NCBI RefSeq assembly: GCF_016887565.1
Contig: NZ_CP069396.1
Coordinates: forward strand, 4,615,001-4,679,000
DNA from: Archangium violaceum
GTDB lineage: Bacteria > Myxococcota > Myxococcia > Myxococcales > Myxococcaceae
Reading direction: 5' to 3'
Length of the DNA stretch: 64,000 nucleotides
The position numbers were made by a program, and so were the translations under genes. Positions 21,453 to 36,019 of this stretch are shown here, piece by piece; position 1 is the stretch's first letter, and every line of letters starts with the position of its first letter. The notes under the pieces were generated by a model. The model saw only the letters and a list, made by a program, of their open reading frames with translations, made no database searches and was not told where the DNA came from.

Positions 21453-21618
21453 GGCGGTCGCTATATAACAGCGCTGGCGTGGACGGGATGCCCATGTGCG
21501 GGGCGGTCGTCCAATGGTGGAGAGTGACCGTCCCCGTCCTGCACGCGCAGCGGACCGGCAGGCGCCACGGACTTGAAATCCTCAAGCTTCCCGGGGACTT
21601 AGCGTCTCCTCGTGGCGG

Positions 21619-22197
21619 TTACCGGCCTGCTTCCAGGATGCCGGTCACCTCGAACCAGGGTGGCTCCGGATACGGATTCTCCTCGATTCGCATCCCCAGC
21701 CGACGCATGACCGCGATGGAGGCCCTGTTGTCGCGCTGCGTCCCGGCCAGTATCCGGCCCAGCTTCAAGGTGCCGAAGGCGTGGTCCACCAGGGCGTGAG
21801 CGGCTTCCGTGGCGTACCCCTGCCGTTGCCGCGCCGGCGTCAGCGCCCAGAAGAGCCCGACCTCCGCGGAGAAACGCGCGCCTTCCACTCCACCAAAAGA
21901 GGGCAGCTGTCCGAAGGGGGCCAGCAGGGGGACCAGGCCCACGAGACCCACGAAGCGCCCGCTCTCCTTGTCCTCGATCGCCCGCTCGCCGTACGGGGGC
22001 TGGTACAGGAGCGCCAGCTGCTCATAGTTGCGGACGGTCCACTCCAGCCACTCGCGGCGCCGCTTCAGGTTCTCCTCCTCGCTCACCGCCTTGTCCGCCC
22101 AGTCGATGTCGACGTAGAGCCGGTGGCAATCGTTCAGGTCTTCCATCCGCAGCGGGCGGATTCGCAACCTCTTCGTTTCCAACGTAGGTAGGTGCAT
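21619..22197 (-). CDS. GNAT-family N-acetyltransferase (RimJ/RimL type)
   Basis: 192 residues. It starts with the RimJ/RimL signature LETKRLRIRPLRMEDL and contains the acetyl-CoA loop RQRQGYATEA (compare R/Q-x-x-G-x-G/A) and the later motif NRASIAVMRRLGM typical of the family. It probably acetylates an amino group of a protein or small molecule; the substrate cannot be told. It is divergent from the first NRPS gene across 280 nt, so it may be the left flank of the biosynthetic region rather than part of it. Confidence 0.88.
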   Translation of the reverse strand: MHLPTLETKRLRIRPLRMEDLNDCHRLYVDIDWADKAVSEEENLKRRREWLEWTVRNYEQLALLYQPPYGERAIEDKESGRFVGLVGLVPLLAPFGQLPSFGGVEGARFSAEVGLFWALTPARQRQGYATEAAHALVDHAFGTLKLGRILAGTQRDNRASIAVMRRLGMRIEENPYPEPPWFEVTGILEAGR

Positions 22198-22477
22198 GGC
22201 GTTCCAGGCGCTCGAGGCAACTCGCGCTTCGAGCCGGCCACTCTACATCAGTGACTGCCCGGGTCATGGCTCCGATGAAGCCGGATCCTCCATTCCGCGC
22301 GTGGATGAGTCTTTCGAGTCTTGGGAAATGAGGCTCGTGTTCCCGCAGACCCTTGTCCATGCGGCCATTCGCATGTGGACGGCCCATGCATGCCGTCGGT
22401 AGCATCCGCGCGCCCTTTTTCGATTCGCGGAGTGCCGGAAAGCACGGCCTCGAAGCCCACAAGCCGAAAGAAATCGC
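22198..22477. promoter_or_regulatory. Divergent intergenic region between GNAT and NRPS genes
   Basis: 280 nt without a credible gene. It should hold promoters for both directions, but I see no convincing hexamer pair. Stop codons close the NRPS frame at 22400, and no C domain can be read upstream of the first adenylation domain. Confidence 0.4.
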
Positions 22478-27505
<5,028 letters not shown>

Positions 27506-27526
27506 ACCCTTTACCCTCCCAGAACC

Positions 27527-30500
27527 ATGCGACGCACTGAAACCGCACTCGACACTCCTCCTGGTTCCGATGCCGCCGACGGCGAGCGTCTCCCGCTTTC
27601 GTTCGCGCAGCAGCGCATGTGGCTCCTCCACCACTACGCGCCCGACGTTCCGCTCTACAACTCGCCCATCGCGTTCCGGATCCGCGGTTCCCTGTCGGCC
27701 CCCGTGCTCGAGCGCGGCCTGCGCCTGCTCGCCGAGCGCCACGAGGGCATGCGGACCACGTTCCCCACGGTGGACGGCATGCCGCAGGTGGCGATCTCCG
27801 ACGAGGTCTCCTTCCACCTTCCGGTGGAGGACCTGCAGCACCTGCCTCCCGCCGCCCGCGAAGAGGCCGCCCTCGAGCGCGCCACCACCGAGGCCCGGCG
27901 CGTGTTCGACATGGGCCAGGGTCCGCTCTGGCGCGCGCTGCTGCTCCGGCTCACCCCGGAGGAGCATCTGTTCGTCCTGACGATGCACCACATCATCACG
28001 GACGGCTGGTCCATGGGCCTCCTGTGTGAGGAGCTGTCCCGGACCTACGAGGCGCTCTGGAAGGGGACGGAGCCGGTGCTCCCCGAGCTGCCGCTCCAGT
28101 ACGCCGACTTCGCGGCATGGCAGCGCGAGTGGCTCTCCGGCGACACCCTCGCGGCGCAGCTGAAGTATTGGAAGGAGAGCCTGGCCGGCGCCCCTCCGGT
28201 GATGGAGCTCCCGACGGATCGCCCTCGCCCCGCGAAGAACACCTACCGGGCCGCCCGTCATGCCTTCGTGCTGCCCGCGTCCCTGACGAAGCCGCTCGAG
28301 GCGCTGAGCGCGAAGGAGGGATCCACCCCCTTCATGATCCTCCTGTCCACCTTCTCGGCGCTGCTCGGGCGCTACACGCGCCGGGACGACATCATCGTGG
28401 GCACGCCCATCGCCAACCGGAACCGGGCGGAGATCGAGCGGCTGGTGGGCTTCTTCGTCAACACCCTGGTGCTGCGCGTCCGCCTGGACGGCAACCCCAG
28501 CTTCCGCGAGCTGCTCCAGCGCGTCCGTCAGGTGACGCTCGGGGCGTATGACCACCAGGATCTGCCCTTCGAGAAGCTGGTGGAGGAGCTCAGCCCCGAG
28601 CGCAACCAGAGTCACTCGCCCATCTTCCAGGTGCTGTTCGACTTCGCCACCGCGGACCTCTCCCTGCGGCTCCCGGGGCTCGAGGCCTCCCACGTCCGGC
28701 TCGATGAGGGCTCCACCCCCTTCGACGTGAGCGTCTCGCTGGAGAAGAGCGGCGACTCCTACGGCGGGTACTTCACCTACAACGCGGACCTCTTCGAGAG
28801 CACCACCATCGCCCGGCTGGAGCGGCACTACGCCCGGCTGCTGGGCGCGGCCCTGGCCCAGCCGGAGCGGCCCGTGGGAGACCTGCCGCTCCTGGAGGCG
28901 GACGAGGAGCACCGGCTGCTGGTGGACTGGAACCGCACCGCCTTCGAGCCTCGCGCCGACTCCACCCTCCACCACCTCTTCGAGCGCCAGGTGGAGGCCA
29001 CGCCCGAGGCGCTCGCCCTCGTCGTCGGCACCCGCCGCTTCACCTACCGGCAGCTGGACGAGCGCGCCAACCAGCTCGCCTGGCACCTGCGCTCCCTGGG
29101 CGTGGGCCCCGAGGTCCCCGTCGCCGTGTGCCTGGAGCGCACCGAGACCCTGCTCGTCGCCATCCTGGCCGTCCTCAAGGCCGGAGGGGCCTACGTGCCG
29201 CTCGACCCGGCCTACCCCTCGCAGCGCCTGGCCTTCAGCCTCGCCGACGCCAGGAGCCCGCTGCTCCTCACCCAGCACTCGCTGGCCGAGAGCATGCGCG
29301 GCCTGGGCGCCCCAGCCCTCCTGACGCTGGATGAGCCCGAGGCCTTCTCCCACCACCCCACGCACCGGCCCGCCTGCCCCGCGGAGTCCCAGCACCTGGC
29401 CTACGTCCTCTACACCTCCGGCTCCACCGGCAGGCCCAAGGGCGTCGCCGTCCAGCACGCCAGCGCCGCCGCCCTCGTGCAGTGGGCCCTGAACGCCTTC
29501 TCAACGGAACAGCTCTCCGCGACGCTGGCCGCCACCTCCGTCTGCTTCGACCTCTCCATCTTCGAGCTCTTCGCTCCGCTGTCGTGCGGCGGCCGCGTCT
29601 ACCTCGCCGACAACGCCCTGGCCCTGCCTTCGCTGCCCGCCGCTTCCGAGGTCACCCTCATCAACACCGTGCCCTCGGCCGTGACCGAGCTGGTGCGCCA
29701 GGGCGCACTGCCCGCCTCGGTGCGCACCGTCAACCTCGCGGGCGAGCCGCTTCCGGCCTCCCTGGTGCAGTCCCTCTATGGCCTGGGCACCGTCCAGTCC
29801 GTCTACAACCTCTACGGCCCCACCGAGGACACCACCTACTCCACCTGGGCCCTGGCCCCGCGTGAGTCCTCCGCGCCGCCTCCCATCGGCCGGCCCCTGC
29901 CCGGCACCCAGGCCTATGTCCTGGATGCGCGGCTGCGGCCCGTTCCCCAGGGCATCCCCGGCGAGCTGTACCTCGGCGGCAAGGGCCTGGCCCGCGGCTA
30001 CCTCGGCCGCCCCGACCTCTCCGCCGAGCGCTTCGTCCCCAATCCCTTCTCCTCCACGCCGGGTGCGCGCATGTACCGCACCGGCGACCGGGTGCGCTGG
30101 CGCGCCGATGGGCAGCTCGAGTACCTGGAGCGCATCGACTTCCAGGTGAAGGTACGCGGCTTCCGCATCGAGCTGGGTGAGGTGGAGCAGGCGCTCCTGC
30201 AACACCCGGCCGTGCGCGAGGCGGTGGCCCTGGCGCGCGACGGTGGACCGGACGGCAAGCAGCTCGTGGCCTACGTCACGGGCCCGGCGGACCAGCTCGG
30301 CGCCTCGGCGCTGCGCTCCTTCCTCCGCGAGCGTCTGCCGGACTACATGGTGCCCTCCGCCTTCGTGGTGCTCGAGGCGCTGCCCCTGACGGCCAACGGC
30401 AAGGTGGATCGCCAGGCCCTGCCGGCCCCCGTTCCCTCGGCGGGCGCCTCGCGGATCCACATCCCGCACCGGGATCGTACCGAGATGCTGCTGTGCGGCA

Positions 30501-31525
30501 TCTGGGAGGAGCTGCTCAACGTCCACCCCATCGGCATCCGGGACGACTTCTTCGCGCTGGGAGGCACCTCGCTGGTGGCGGTGCGGCTGATGCACCGCAT
30601 CCGCGAGACCTTCGGGCGCACACTGCCCATCTCCGCGCTCTTCAGCGCGAAGAGCGTGGAGGAGCTGGCGCTCCTGCTGCGCGAGAAGCAGGACCCGGTG
30701 GCCTGGACGCCGCTGGTGCCCATACAGCCCGGCGGCAAGCGGCGCCCGCTCTACTGTGTCCACCCGCTGGGCGGGACGGTGCTCGGCTTCGGCCCGCTCG
30801 CGCGAAGGCTGGGACCGGATCAGCCCTTCTTCGGCCTGGAGCACGTTCGGCCGGGCAAGCCGCCGAACCGGGTGGAGGCCATGGCCGCCGAGTACCTGGC
30901 CGCCATCCGCAAGCACCAGCCCCAGGGGTCGTACCGCCTGGCCGGCAAGTCCGTGGGAGGCCTGGTGGCCGTCGAGATGGCGCGCATGCTCCAGGCCGAG
31001 GGTCAGGAGGTGGAGCTGCTGGCCCTGTTGGGCACCGCCGTGCCGATGGATGATCGACCGGGCCCCAACGCGGAGTCCATCCAGGCCATGGCGCATCTCT
31101 CCAAGGAGGACGCGCTCGTCGCCAAGATCCTCCTGCAGTTCGGCCAGGAGTTCCCCGAGCTGCAGGAACTGGCCAGGATGAGCAAGGAGGAGAAGCTGAG
31201 CAAGGGCCTGCGCTTCGCCAAGGAGCACGGCGCGTTGCCGGCCGACTTCGGCGAGTCCCAGCTGGATCACCTCTTCTGGGCCTGGCACGCCGAGGCGGAG
31301 GCGTTCGACATCTACCGCGCGCAGTACTACGACGGCCACATCACCCACTTCGTCCCCGCGTGCGACGAGGGCAAGCCCGTCATGGACTGGAGCGGGTTGT
31401 GCCGCTCGTGGGAGGTGCACGTGGTGGCGGGCGAGCACGAGACGATCGACGACGAGCCGCACGTCGAGGTGCTCGCCAACGCGCTGGGGGGCTGCCTGCG
31501 CCGGCTGGACGGCGTGAAGCCCTAG
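27527..31525 (+). CDS. NRPS termination module, C-A-T-TE
   Basis: 1,332 residues. C domain about 20-455 (SFAQQRMWLL; HHIITDG with catalytic His155), A domain about 480-970 (YTSGSTGRPKG at 629), T with Ser1015 (LGGTSLV), type I thioesterase about 1065-1325. The TE nucleophile lies in GKSVGG (Ser1142) and the general base is His1304 (GEHETI). A-domain pocket residues D-L-F-N-N-A-L-T-Y match, from memory, an alanine code. With the preceding gene this gives a complete three-module line (Pro-like, hydrophobic, Ala) that releases its product by hydrolysis or cyclisation. The ribosome-binding site is poor, consistent with coupling to the gene upstream. A strong bidirectional hairpin lies 12 nt after the stop. 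Confidence 0.93.
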   Translation: MRRTETALDTPPGSDAADGERLPLSFAQQRMWLLHHYAPDVPLYNSPIAFRIRGSLSAPVLERGLRLLAERHEGMRTTFPTVDGMPQVAISDEVSFHLPVEDLQHLPPAAREEAALERATTEARRVFDMGQGPLWRALLLRLTPEEHLFVLTMHHIITDGWSMGLLCEELSRTYEALWKGTEPVLPELPLQYADFAAWQREWLSGDTLAAQLKYWKESLAGAPPVMELPTDRPRPAKNTYRAARHAFVLPASLTKPLEALSAKEGSTPFMILLSTFSALLGRYTRRDDIIVGTPIANRNRAEIERLVGFFVNTLVLRVRLDGNPSFRELLQRVRQVTLGAYDHQDLPFEKLVEELSPERNQSHSPIFQVLFDFATADLSLRLPGLEASHVRLDEGSTPFDVSVSLEKSGDSYGGYFTYNADLFESTTIARLERHYARLLGAALAQPERPVGDLPLLEADEEHRLLVDWNRTAFEPRADSTLHHLFERQVEATPEALALVVGTRRFTYRQLDERANQLAWHLRSLGVGPEVPVAVCLERTETLLVAILAVLKAGGAYVPLDPAYPSQRLAFSLADARSPLLLTQHSLAESMRGLGAPALLTLDEPEAFSHHPTHRPACPAESQHLAYVLYTSGSTGRPKGVAVQHASAAALVQWALNAFSTEQLSATLAATSVCFDLSIFELFAPLSCGGRVYLADNALALPSLPAASEVTLINTVPSAVTELVRQGALPASVRTVNLAGEPLPASLVQSLYGLGTVQSVYNLYGPTEDTTYSTWALAPRESSAPPPIGRPLPGTQAYVLDARLRPVPQGIPGELYLGGKGLARGYLGRPDLSAERFVPNPFSSTPGARMYRTGDRVRWRADGQLEYLERIDFQVKVRGFRIELGEVEQALLQHPAVREAVALARDGGPDGKQLVAYVTGPADQLGASALRSFLRERLPDYMVPSAFVVLEALPLTANGKVDRQALPAPVPSAGASRIHIPHRDRTEMLLCGIWEELLNVHPIGIRDDFFALGGTSLVAVRLMHRIRETFGRTLPISALFSAKSVEELALLLREKQDPVAWTPLVPIQPGGKRRPLYCVHPLGGTVLGFGPLARRLGPDQPFFGLEHVRPGKPPNRVEAMAAEYLAAIRKHQPQGSYRLAGKSVGGLVAVEMARMLQAEGQEVELLALLGTAVPMDDRPGPNAESIQAMAHLSKEDALVAKILLQFGQEFPELQELARMSKEEKLSKGLRFAKEHGALPADFGESQLDHLFWAWHAEAEAFDIYRAQYYDGHITHFVPACDEGKPVMDWSGLCRSWEVHVVAGEHETIDDEPHVEVLANALGGCLRRLDGVKP

Positions 31526-31536
31526 GCGCCCCCGGG

Positions 31537-31568
31537 GACGACCCTCGGCCTACTCGCCGAGGGTCGTC
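31537..31568. terminator. Bidirectional hairpin between NRPS and peptidase genes
   Basis: GACGACCCTCGG at 31537-31548 pairs perfectly (12 bp) with CCGAGGGTCGTC at 31557-31568 around an 8-nt loop. It sits between two convergent genes and overlaps the 3' end of the peptidase gene, whose stop codon lies in the loop. Confidence 0.75.
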
Positions 31569-33535
31569 ACCACCGCGGTCGAGCCCGGCACGCGCTCTCC
31601 GCCCAGGGGCTCCGCGCGTCCGCCCAGGCACCGGGCCAGGAAGGCCTCGACGCGGGCGTTGAAGTCCATGTTGTTCTCGGCGCGCGTGAGGCCGTGCCCC
31701 TCGTCCGGATAGAGGACGTAGGTGACCCGGCCGCCGCGCTTCTTGATCGCCGCGACGATCTGCTCGGCCTCGCTGACGGGCGCGCGGACGTCGTTGGCGC
31801 CCGCGCCCACCAGCAGCGGCCGTTCGATCCGATCCACGCGGAACAGCGGCGAGCCGGTCTCGAGGAGCTTCTCGTCCTGGGGGTTCCCCAGCTTGCCGAG
31901 GCGTGCATCGAAGAAGGCCCGCGCCCCTTCCCAATACGGCGGGATGTTGCGCAGCCACGAGATGAGGTTGGCCGGCCCCGAGTGGTCCACCGCGCAGGCG
32001 AACTTCTTCGGCGTGAAGGCCGCACCGGCCAGTGCCGCGTACCCGCCATACGAGAAGCCGTAGATGGCCACCCGCTCCGGATCCGCGTAGCCCTCGCGCA
32101 CGGCCCAGTCGACCGCGTCGACGAGATCGTCCTGCATGGCCAGCCCCCACTGGCGGTAGCTGGCGGCCATGAACTTCTTCCCGAAGCCCGAGGAGCCACG
32201 GAAGTTCACCTGCAGCACGGCGTAGCCGCGGTTGGCGAACCACTGGGTATACGGGCTGAAGCCCCACCAGTCGCGCAGCCAGGGGCCACCGTGCACGTAC
32301 ACCACCATGGGTAGCTTGCGCGCTGGCACGCCGAGCGGAAGCGTCAGGTACGCCTGGAGCTTCAGCCCATCGCGGGCCTCGAAGGAGACCGACCGCATGG
32401 GCGCCAGCGGCTGCTTCTCCAGCTCCGCCTGCTGGTGGAACAGGAACCGACCGCTCCGGGCCTGGCGGTCCCAGGCGTAGATGCGGGGCGCGCCCTTGTC
32501 GGTGGTGTACTGCACCAGCCAGAAGCGGTCCGAGTGATCCCTGCTGATGACGTTGAAGTCTCCATCGAAGAGCTTCTCCAGCCCCTCGAAGTCGGCCTTC
32601 ACCGCCGGGTCCACCACCGTCCAGCGCTTGCGCGCGGGATTGAAGGCCACCGCCTGGGCCTTCTGGGTGCGCGGATGGAGCAGCGGCTCGATCGCATCCG
32701 CCTCCTCGGAGGCCGCGAGCACCCGCTGCTTGCGGGTCTTGATCCCCATCTCGACCAGGCGCGCCTTGTCGCCACCGATCGAGCTGAGCAGCAGCAGGGC
32801 GCGGCCCTCATCGGCGAAGCCCATCACGTCGAGCAGCTCCTCCGGCCCCACCGTGAGGAAGGAGCGCCAGGGTGCCTTCTCGTCGTCCCGGACGCGGATC
32901 TCCGTCCCGCCGTCGCGGGAGGTGGTCACCAGCGCCCGGACGCGCAGCCGCGAATCGACGACCCAGCGGCTGACTCCGCCCGGATCCCTCGCCACCCGCT
33001 CCAGCGCGCCCGTGGAGAGGGTGAGGCGATAGATGTCCGTGAGGGTCCGGTCCTCCAGGTTGATGGACACCAGCAGCGTGTCCGGGAACGCGGGGGAGGA
33101 GGCCACCAGATCGGCGCGCACGCCCTCGACGGGGGTGTAGTCGCGCACGTTGCCCGTGGGAAGGTCCACCCCGAGGATGTGCCAGTTCTCGTCCCCGTCC
33201 TTGTCCTTGAAGAACAGCAGCGTGCGGCCGTCCTCCGCCCAGCGGAACGCATGGATGCCCCGCGGGTCCGACGTCACCGGCTTGCCCTTGTCGTTCCCCT
33301 CCAGCGAGCGCACCCAGACCTGCACGTGGTTGTGCTCGTCCGGTAGCAGGTAGGCCACCGACTTCCCATCGGGCGACAGCTGGGGGATGGCGTACGAGGT
33401 GGGATCGGCGATCGGCGGGGAGTCCTTGGGATTGCCGAAGAGGATCTCCCGGGGAATGAGCGGTGGAGGTTCGGCGCTCGCGGGAAGGGCGAGTGTCAGG
33501 GCGAGCAGGAGCGCGCGGGCGTTGAGGCGCAGCAT
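31550..33535 (-). CDS. Exported S9-family (prolyl oligopeptidase type) peptidase
   Basis: 661 residues from the ATG at 33535, where a signal peptide starts (MLRLNARALLLALTL, cleavage after PASA). A longer reading from GTG 33562 would overlap the upstream stop. The N-terminal half is a WD/beta-propeller-like region (about 40-380); the C-terminal alpha/beta-hydrolase has GFSYGG (Ser495), Asp582 (GANDVRAP) and His614 (DEGHGL). Family members cleave short peptides, often after Pro, here probably in the periplasm or outside. It lies directly after the M28 peptidase on the same strand (23 nt), so they are likely co-transcribed. Proximity to an NRPS with a Pro-like module is suggestive but may be chance, since these peptidases are common myxobacterial enzymes. 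Confidence 0.9.
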   Translation of the reverse strand: MLRLNARALLLALTLALPASAEPPPLIPREILFGNPKDSPPIADPTSYAIPQLSPDGKSVAYLLPDEHNHVQVWVRSLEGNDKGKPVTSDPRGIHAFRWAEDGRTLLFFKDKDGDENWHILGVDLPTGNVRDYTPVEGVRADLVASSPAFPDTLLVSINLEDRTLTDIYRLTLSTGALERVARDPGGVSRWVVDSRLRVRALVTTSRDGGTEIRVRDDEKAPWRSFLTVGPEELLDVMGFADEGRALLLLSSIGGDKARLVEMGIKTRKQRVLAASEEADAIEPLLHPRTQKAQAVAFNPARKRWTVVDPAVKADFEGLEKLFDGDFNVISRDHSDRFWLVQYTTDKGAPRIYAWDRQARSGRFLFHQQAELEKQPLAPMRSVSFEARDGLKLQAYLTLPLGVPARKLPMVVYVHGGPWLRDWWGFSPYTQWFANRGYAVLQVNFRGSSGFGKKFMAASYRQWGLAMQDDLVDAVDWAVREGYADPERVAIYGFSYGGYAALAGAAFTPKKFACAVDHSGPANLISWLRNIPPYWEGARAFFDARLGKLGNPQDEKLLETGSPLFRVDRIERPLLVGAGANDVRAPVSEAEQIVAAIKKRGGRVTYVLYPDEGHGLTRAENNMDFNARVEAFLARCLGGRAEPLGGERVPGSTAVVTTLGE

Positions 33536-33558
33536 GGGATCTCGGGTGTAGGGGTGGC

Positions 33559-35850
33559 TCACAGCTTCAGCTGGCGGGTGACGACGGTGACGTCGCCGTC
33601 CTCGAAGGAGATGGCTTCACGGTCGCGCGCCTGTCCGAGGCGCTGGCCCTCGGCGGGCAGGCCCGGAGACACGTCCCGGAGGAACAGCTTCAGGGGCTGG
33701 GTGGCGCCCAGCTCCAGGGTGATGGCCACGCCCTCGGGCGGCGGCTCGTGGATCTGGATCAGGTTCCAACCCCAGAGGCAGGCGTCGAACCCCCCCCGGC
33801 CCTTGGGGAGCTCCAGGCCCTGCACGGTAACGGCCTTCAGCTCGCTCTCCGGCGGCAGGGCGAGTTGCAGCCGTCCGGCGCGGCGCGAGGACGTGGCGGT
33901 GACGCGCATGCGGCGCGACCCGTTGGTGGACATGTCCTCGTTCACCACGAGCTCGGGGGCCGGGAGCGAGACCCCGGGTCCTTCCGCCAGGTACAGGAAT
34001 CCCTCCGGCTCCCAGGGGTAGAGACGGTCAAGGGTGCCGCCGAAGAGCTTCTCCGCTTCGAGCGAGGGCGGCAGCGGCACGCCCTCGTTGAAGGCGGCCC
34101 AGTGGGACTTGTGCGCGTCCGCGTCCTGGTGCAGCTCGAGGACGAGCCGGTTCGGCGTCTCCTGGGAGTGGGGCGGAGAGAGCGCCGCGGCCACGCAGGC
34201 GAGCGCCACGGCTCCGGCCATGGCCAGCCTGGCCGGGCGTTGCTGGAGCAAGGGGGCGAGCAACGGGGCGGCCAGACCCAGCACGAGCGCGCCGATGAAC
34301 GACCACAGCGCGGGCGGGCCCAGCCCGACCGCCAGGAAGAGGCACCAGGCCATTGGCACCCAGAGCAGGAGCGCGACCGCGAGCGGCGCGAGCAGGACGA
34401 GACCACGCGGACCCTGGCCTGGAGCACCGGGCAGGAGCATCGCGAGTGCCGCGGCGAGCGCGGGGAGCACGAAGAGGAAGCTGGCGCCGGGCAGGGCGAG
34501 CGCACACGCGAGCGCCAGCAGCACCATGAGACTCCACGCTCCCAGCCACAACCCCCAGCTCCCGGCACGGCGCTCCAGCCAGGAGGCGGCGAGGCCGGCC
34601 GCGAACAGGCCGAGCACGTAGAAGACCAGCGCATCGGCTTGCGGAGCAGGCAGCCAGGGCCGGTCCGTCACGCCCATGGCCCGCAGCGGCAACGCCACCA
34701 CCACCGCGAGCAGCACCGCCAGCGGGAGGGAGACGAGGCGGGCGAGCAGCCCCCAGGCGAACCCCTTCATTCCCAGCACCCCGGCTCGGCGCAGCCGGAA
34801 GGCTCCCAGCCCGAACAGCACGGCCGTGACGAGGCTCAGGGGCAGGGTGAGCCACCCCGGCCACCAGAAGACGGTCAGGCCGAGCACATCGAAGAAGACG
34901 GCATCGCTCGCGGCCGGGACGGGGAGTGCCTCCTCCTGGAGCCCGCGCAGCAGCGCCACCACATTGTCACCATGGTGCTGGATGCTGCGGGGGTCGAGCT
35001 GCTCCACCCGGTCGAGCGGCGTGTGGTAGTGCTCGGCGTCCCCGATGAAACCCAGGTTGAAGCCCTGCATGCCGGCGCGCACGAAGGGCGTGAGATCCGT
35101 CGAGTTTCCCATCTGCTGATAGATGGACGTGAAGGTGGAGTTGGCGATGGGGAAGGCCGTGCGCCGCGTGAAGAGCCGGACGAGGTTCTCGTTTCCGGCG
35201 CTCGTCTCGAACATCATGCTCGGACCGCTGGAGCCGCGGGCCTCGACGTTGAGGGCGACACGGATCTCCCGGGCGTAGGGGTGGGAGGCCGCGAAGGCGC
35301 GCGCTCCCAGCAGTCCGATTTCCTCACCGTCCGAGAAGAGGATGACCACTGGGTGGCGCGGCGCGGGCCCGCCCTTCAACATCCGGGCCACCTCGAGCAT
35401 GGTGGCCACGCCCGCTCCATCGTCCGAGGCGCCGGGCGACGTGGGCGCCGTGTCGTAGTGCGAGGCCAGGAGGATGGCGCCACCCGGCTCCGTCCCCTCG
35501 AGCCGGGCCACGATGTTGCGCACCGTCGCGCAGTTGCCGCAGCCGCCGCAGACGAAGGTCTCCTGAACGGTGGGGGCGTAACCCATCCGCGTGAGCTCGC
35601 CGAGGATCCGCTCGCGCACGCGCGCGTGGGCCTCCGAGCCCACCGGATGCGGTTCTCCCCCTTCGAGAATCCGCCGGAGCACCGAGAGCGCCCGCTCCGA
35701 GGAGAACGCGTCCGCGGGGGCGCTGGCGTCCCTGGGGGCCGGGCCCCGGTAGCGCAGGGCCGTCACCGCGAGGAGGAGTGCCAACAGCGAGAGCAGGGCA
35801 AGGGAGTGGAGACGAACGCCTCGTCGATCCATGGGGGCGCGACTCTCCAT
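33559..35850 (-). CDS. Membrane-anchored M28-family metallopeptidase
   Basis: About 763 residues from the ATG at 35850 (an alternative is 35832); frames further upstream run into the divergent FAAL gene. An N-terminal signal anchor (LALLSLLALLLAVTAL) precedes the M28 zinc-peptidase domain, about 40-320, with SHYDTAPTSPGASDDGAG, FSDGEEIGLLG, LNVEARG and AEHYHTPLDR carrying the usual His/Asp/Glu ligands. Eight or so hydrophobic helices follow (about 345-600) and then a soluble C-terminal domain. The layout is like ER/vacuolar M28 membrane proteases (Fxna/Pff1-like) and bacterial relatives. A CGGCGNC motif near residue 105 is unusual. The predicted role is extracytoplasmic aminopeptidase, substrate unknown. 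Confidence 0.88.
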   Translation of the reverse strand: MESRAPMDRRGVRLHSLALLSLLALLLAVTALRYRGPAPRDASAPADAFSSERALSVLRRILEGGEPHPVGSEAHARVRERILGELTRMGYAPTVQETFVCGGCGNCATVRNIVARLEGTEPGGAILLASHYDTAPTSPGASDDGAGVATMLEVARMLKGGPAPRHPVVILFSDGEEIGLLGARAFAASHPYAREIRVALNVEARGSSGPSMMFETSAGNENLVRLFTRRTAFPIANSTFTSIYQQMGNSTDLTPFVRAGMQGFNLGFIGDAEHYHTPLDRVEQLDPRSIQHHGDNVVALLRGLQEEALPVPAASDAVFFDVLGLTVFWWPGWLTLPLSLVTAVLFGLGAFRLRRAGVLGMKGFAWGLLARLVSLPLAVLLAVVVALPLRAMGVTDRPWLPAPQADALVFYVLGLFAAGLAASWLERRAGSWGLWLGAWSLMVLLALACALALPGASFLFVLPALAAALAMLLPGAPGQGPRGLVLLAPLAVALLLWVPMAWCLFLAVGLGPPALWSFIGALVLGLAAPLLAPLLQQRPARLAMAGAVALACVAAALSPPHSQETPNRLVLELHQDADAHKSHWAAFNEGVPLPPSLEAEKLFGGTLDRLYPWEPEGFLYLAEGPGVSLPAPELVVNEDMSTNGSRRMRVTATSSRRAGRLQLALPPESELKAVTVQGLELPKGRGGFDACLWGWNLIQIHEPPPEGVAITLELGATQPLKLFLRDVSPGLPAEGQRLGQARDREAISFEDGDVTVVTRQLKL

Positions 35851-36019
35851 TCCAGGTCCATCCATGTCAAGGCACGCCGCCGCTCGCCGGGAGGGCCACT
35901 CCCCGGGCATCTTCCAACCGGAATCCATCGTTGATTCCCCCGGGAGTGGGCCAGTACCCTCGCGCGCCCTGTAAGCCGCTTCGTGGCTCCAAACATTTCC
36001 TGACGAGGCTTCACAACAC
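35851..36019. promoter_or_regulatory. Divergent promoter region (M28 / FAAL)
   Basis: 169 nt between divergent starts. On the plus strand TTGATT (35931-35936) and TACCCT (35955-35960) are 18 nt apart and would give a leader of about 50 nt for the FAAL gene. The minus-strand promoter is not obvious. Confidence 0.3.

Noticed and set aside
21453-21490. Promoter of ffh around a minus-strand TATATA (21467-21462)
   Set aside because: No -35 partner at suitable spacing, and the start site would be almost at the ATG; too weak to list.
22198-22477. A hidden condensation domain or start module upstream of the first NRPS gene
   Set aside because: The NRPS frame is closed by a stop at 22400 and other frames show no C-domain motifs; the short frame at 22196-22402 has no features.
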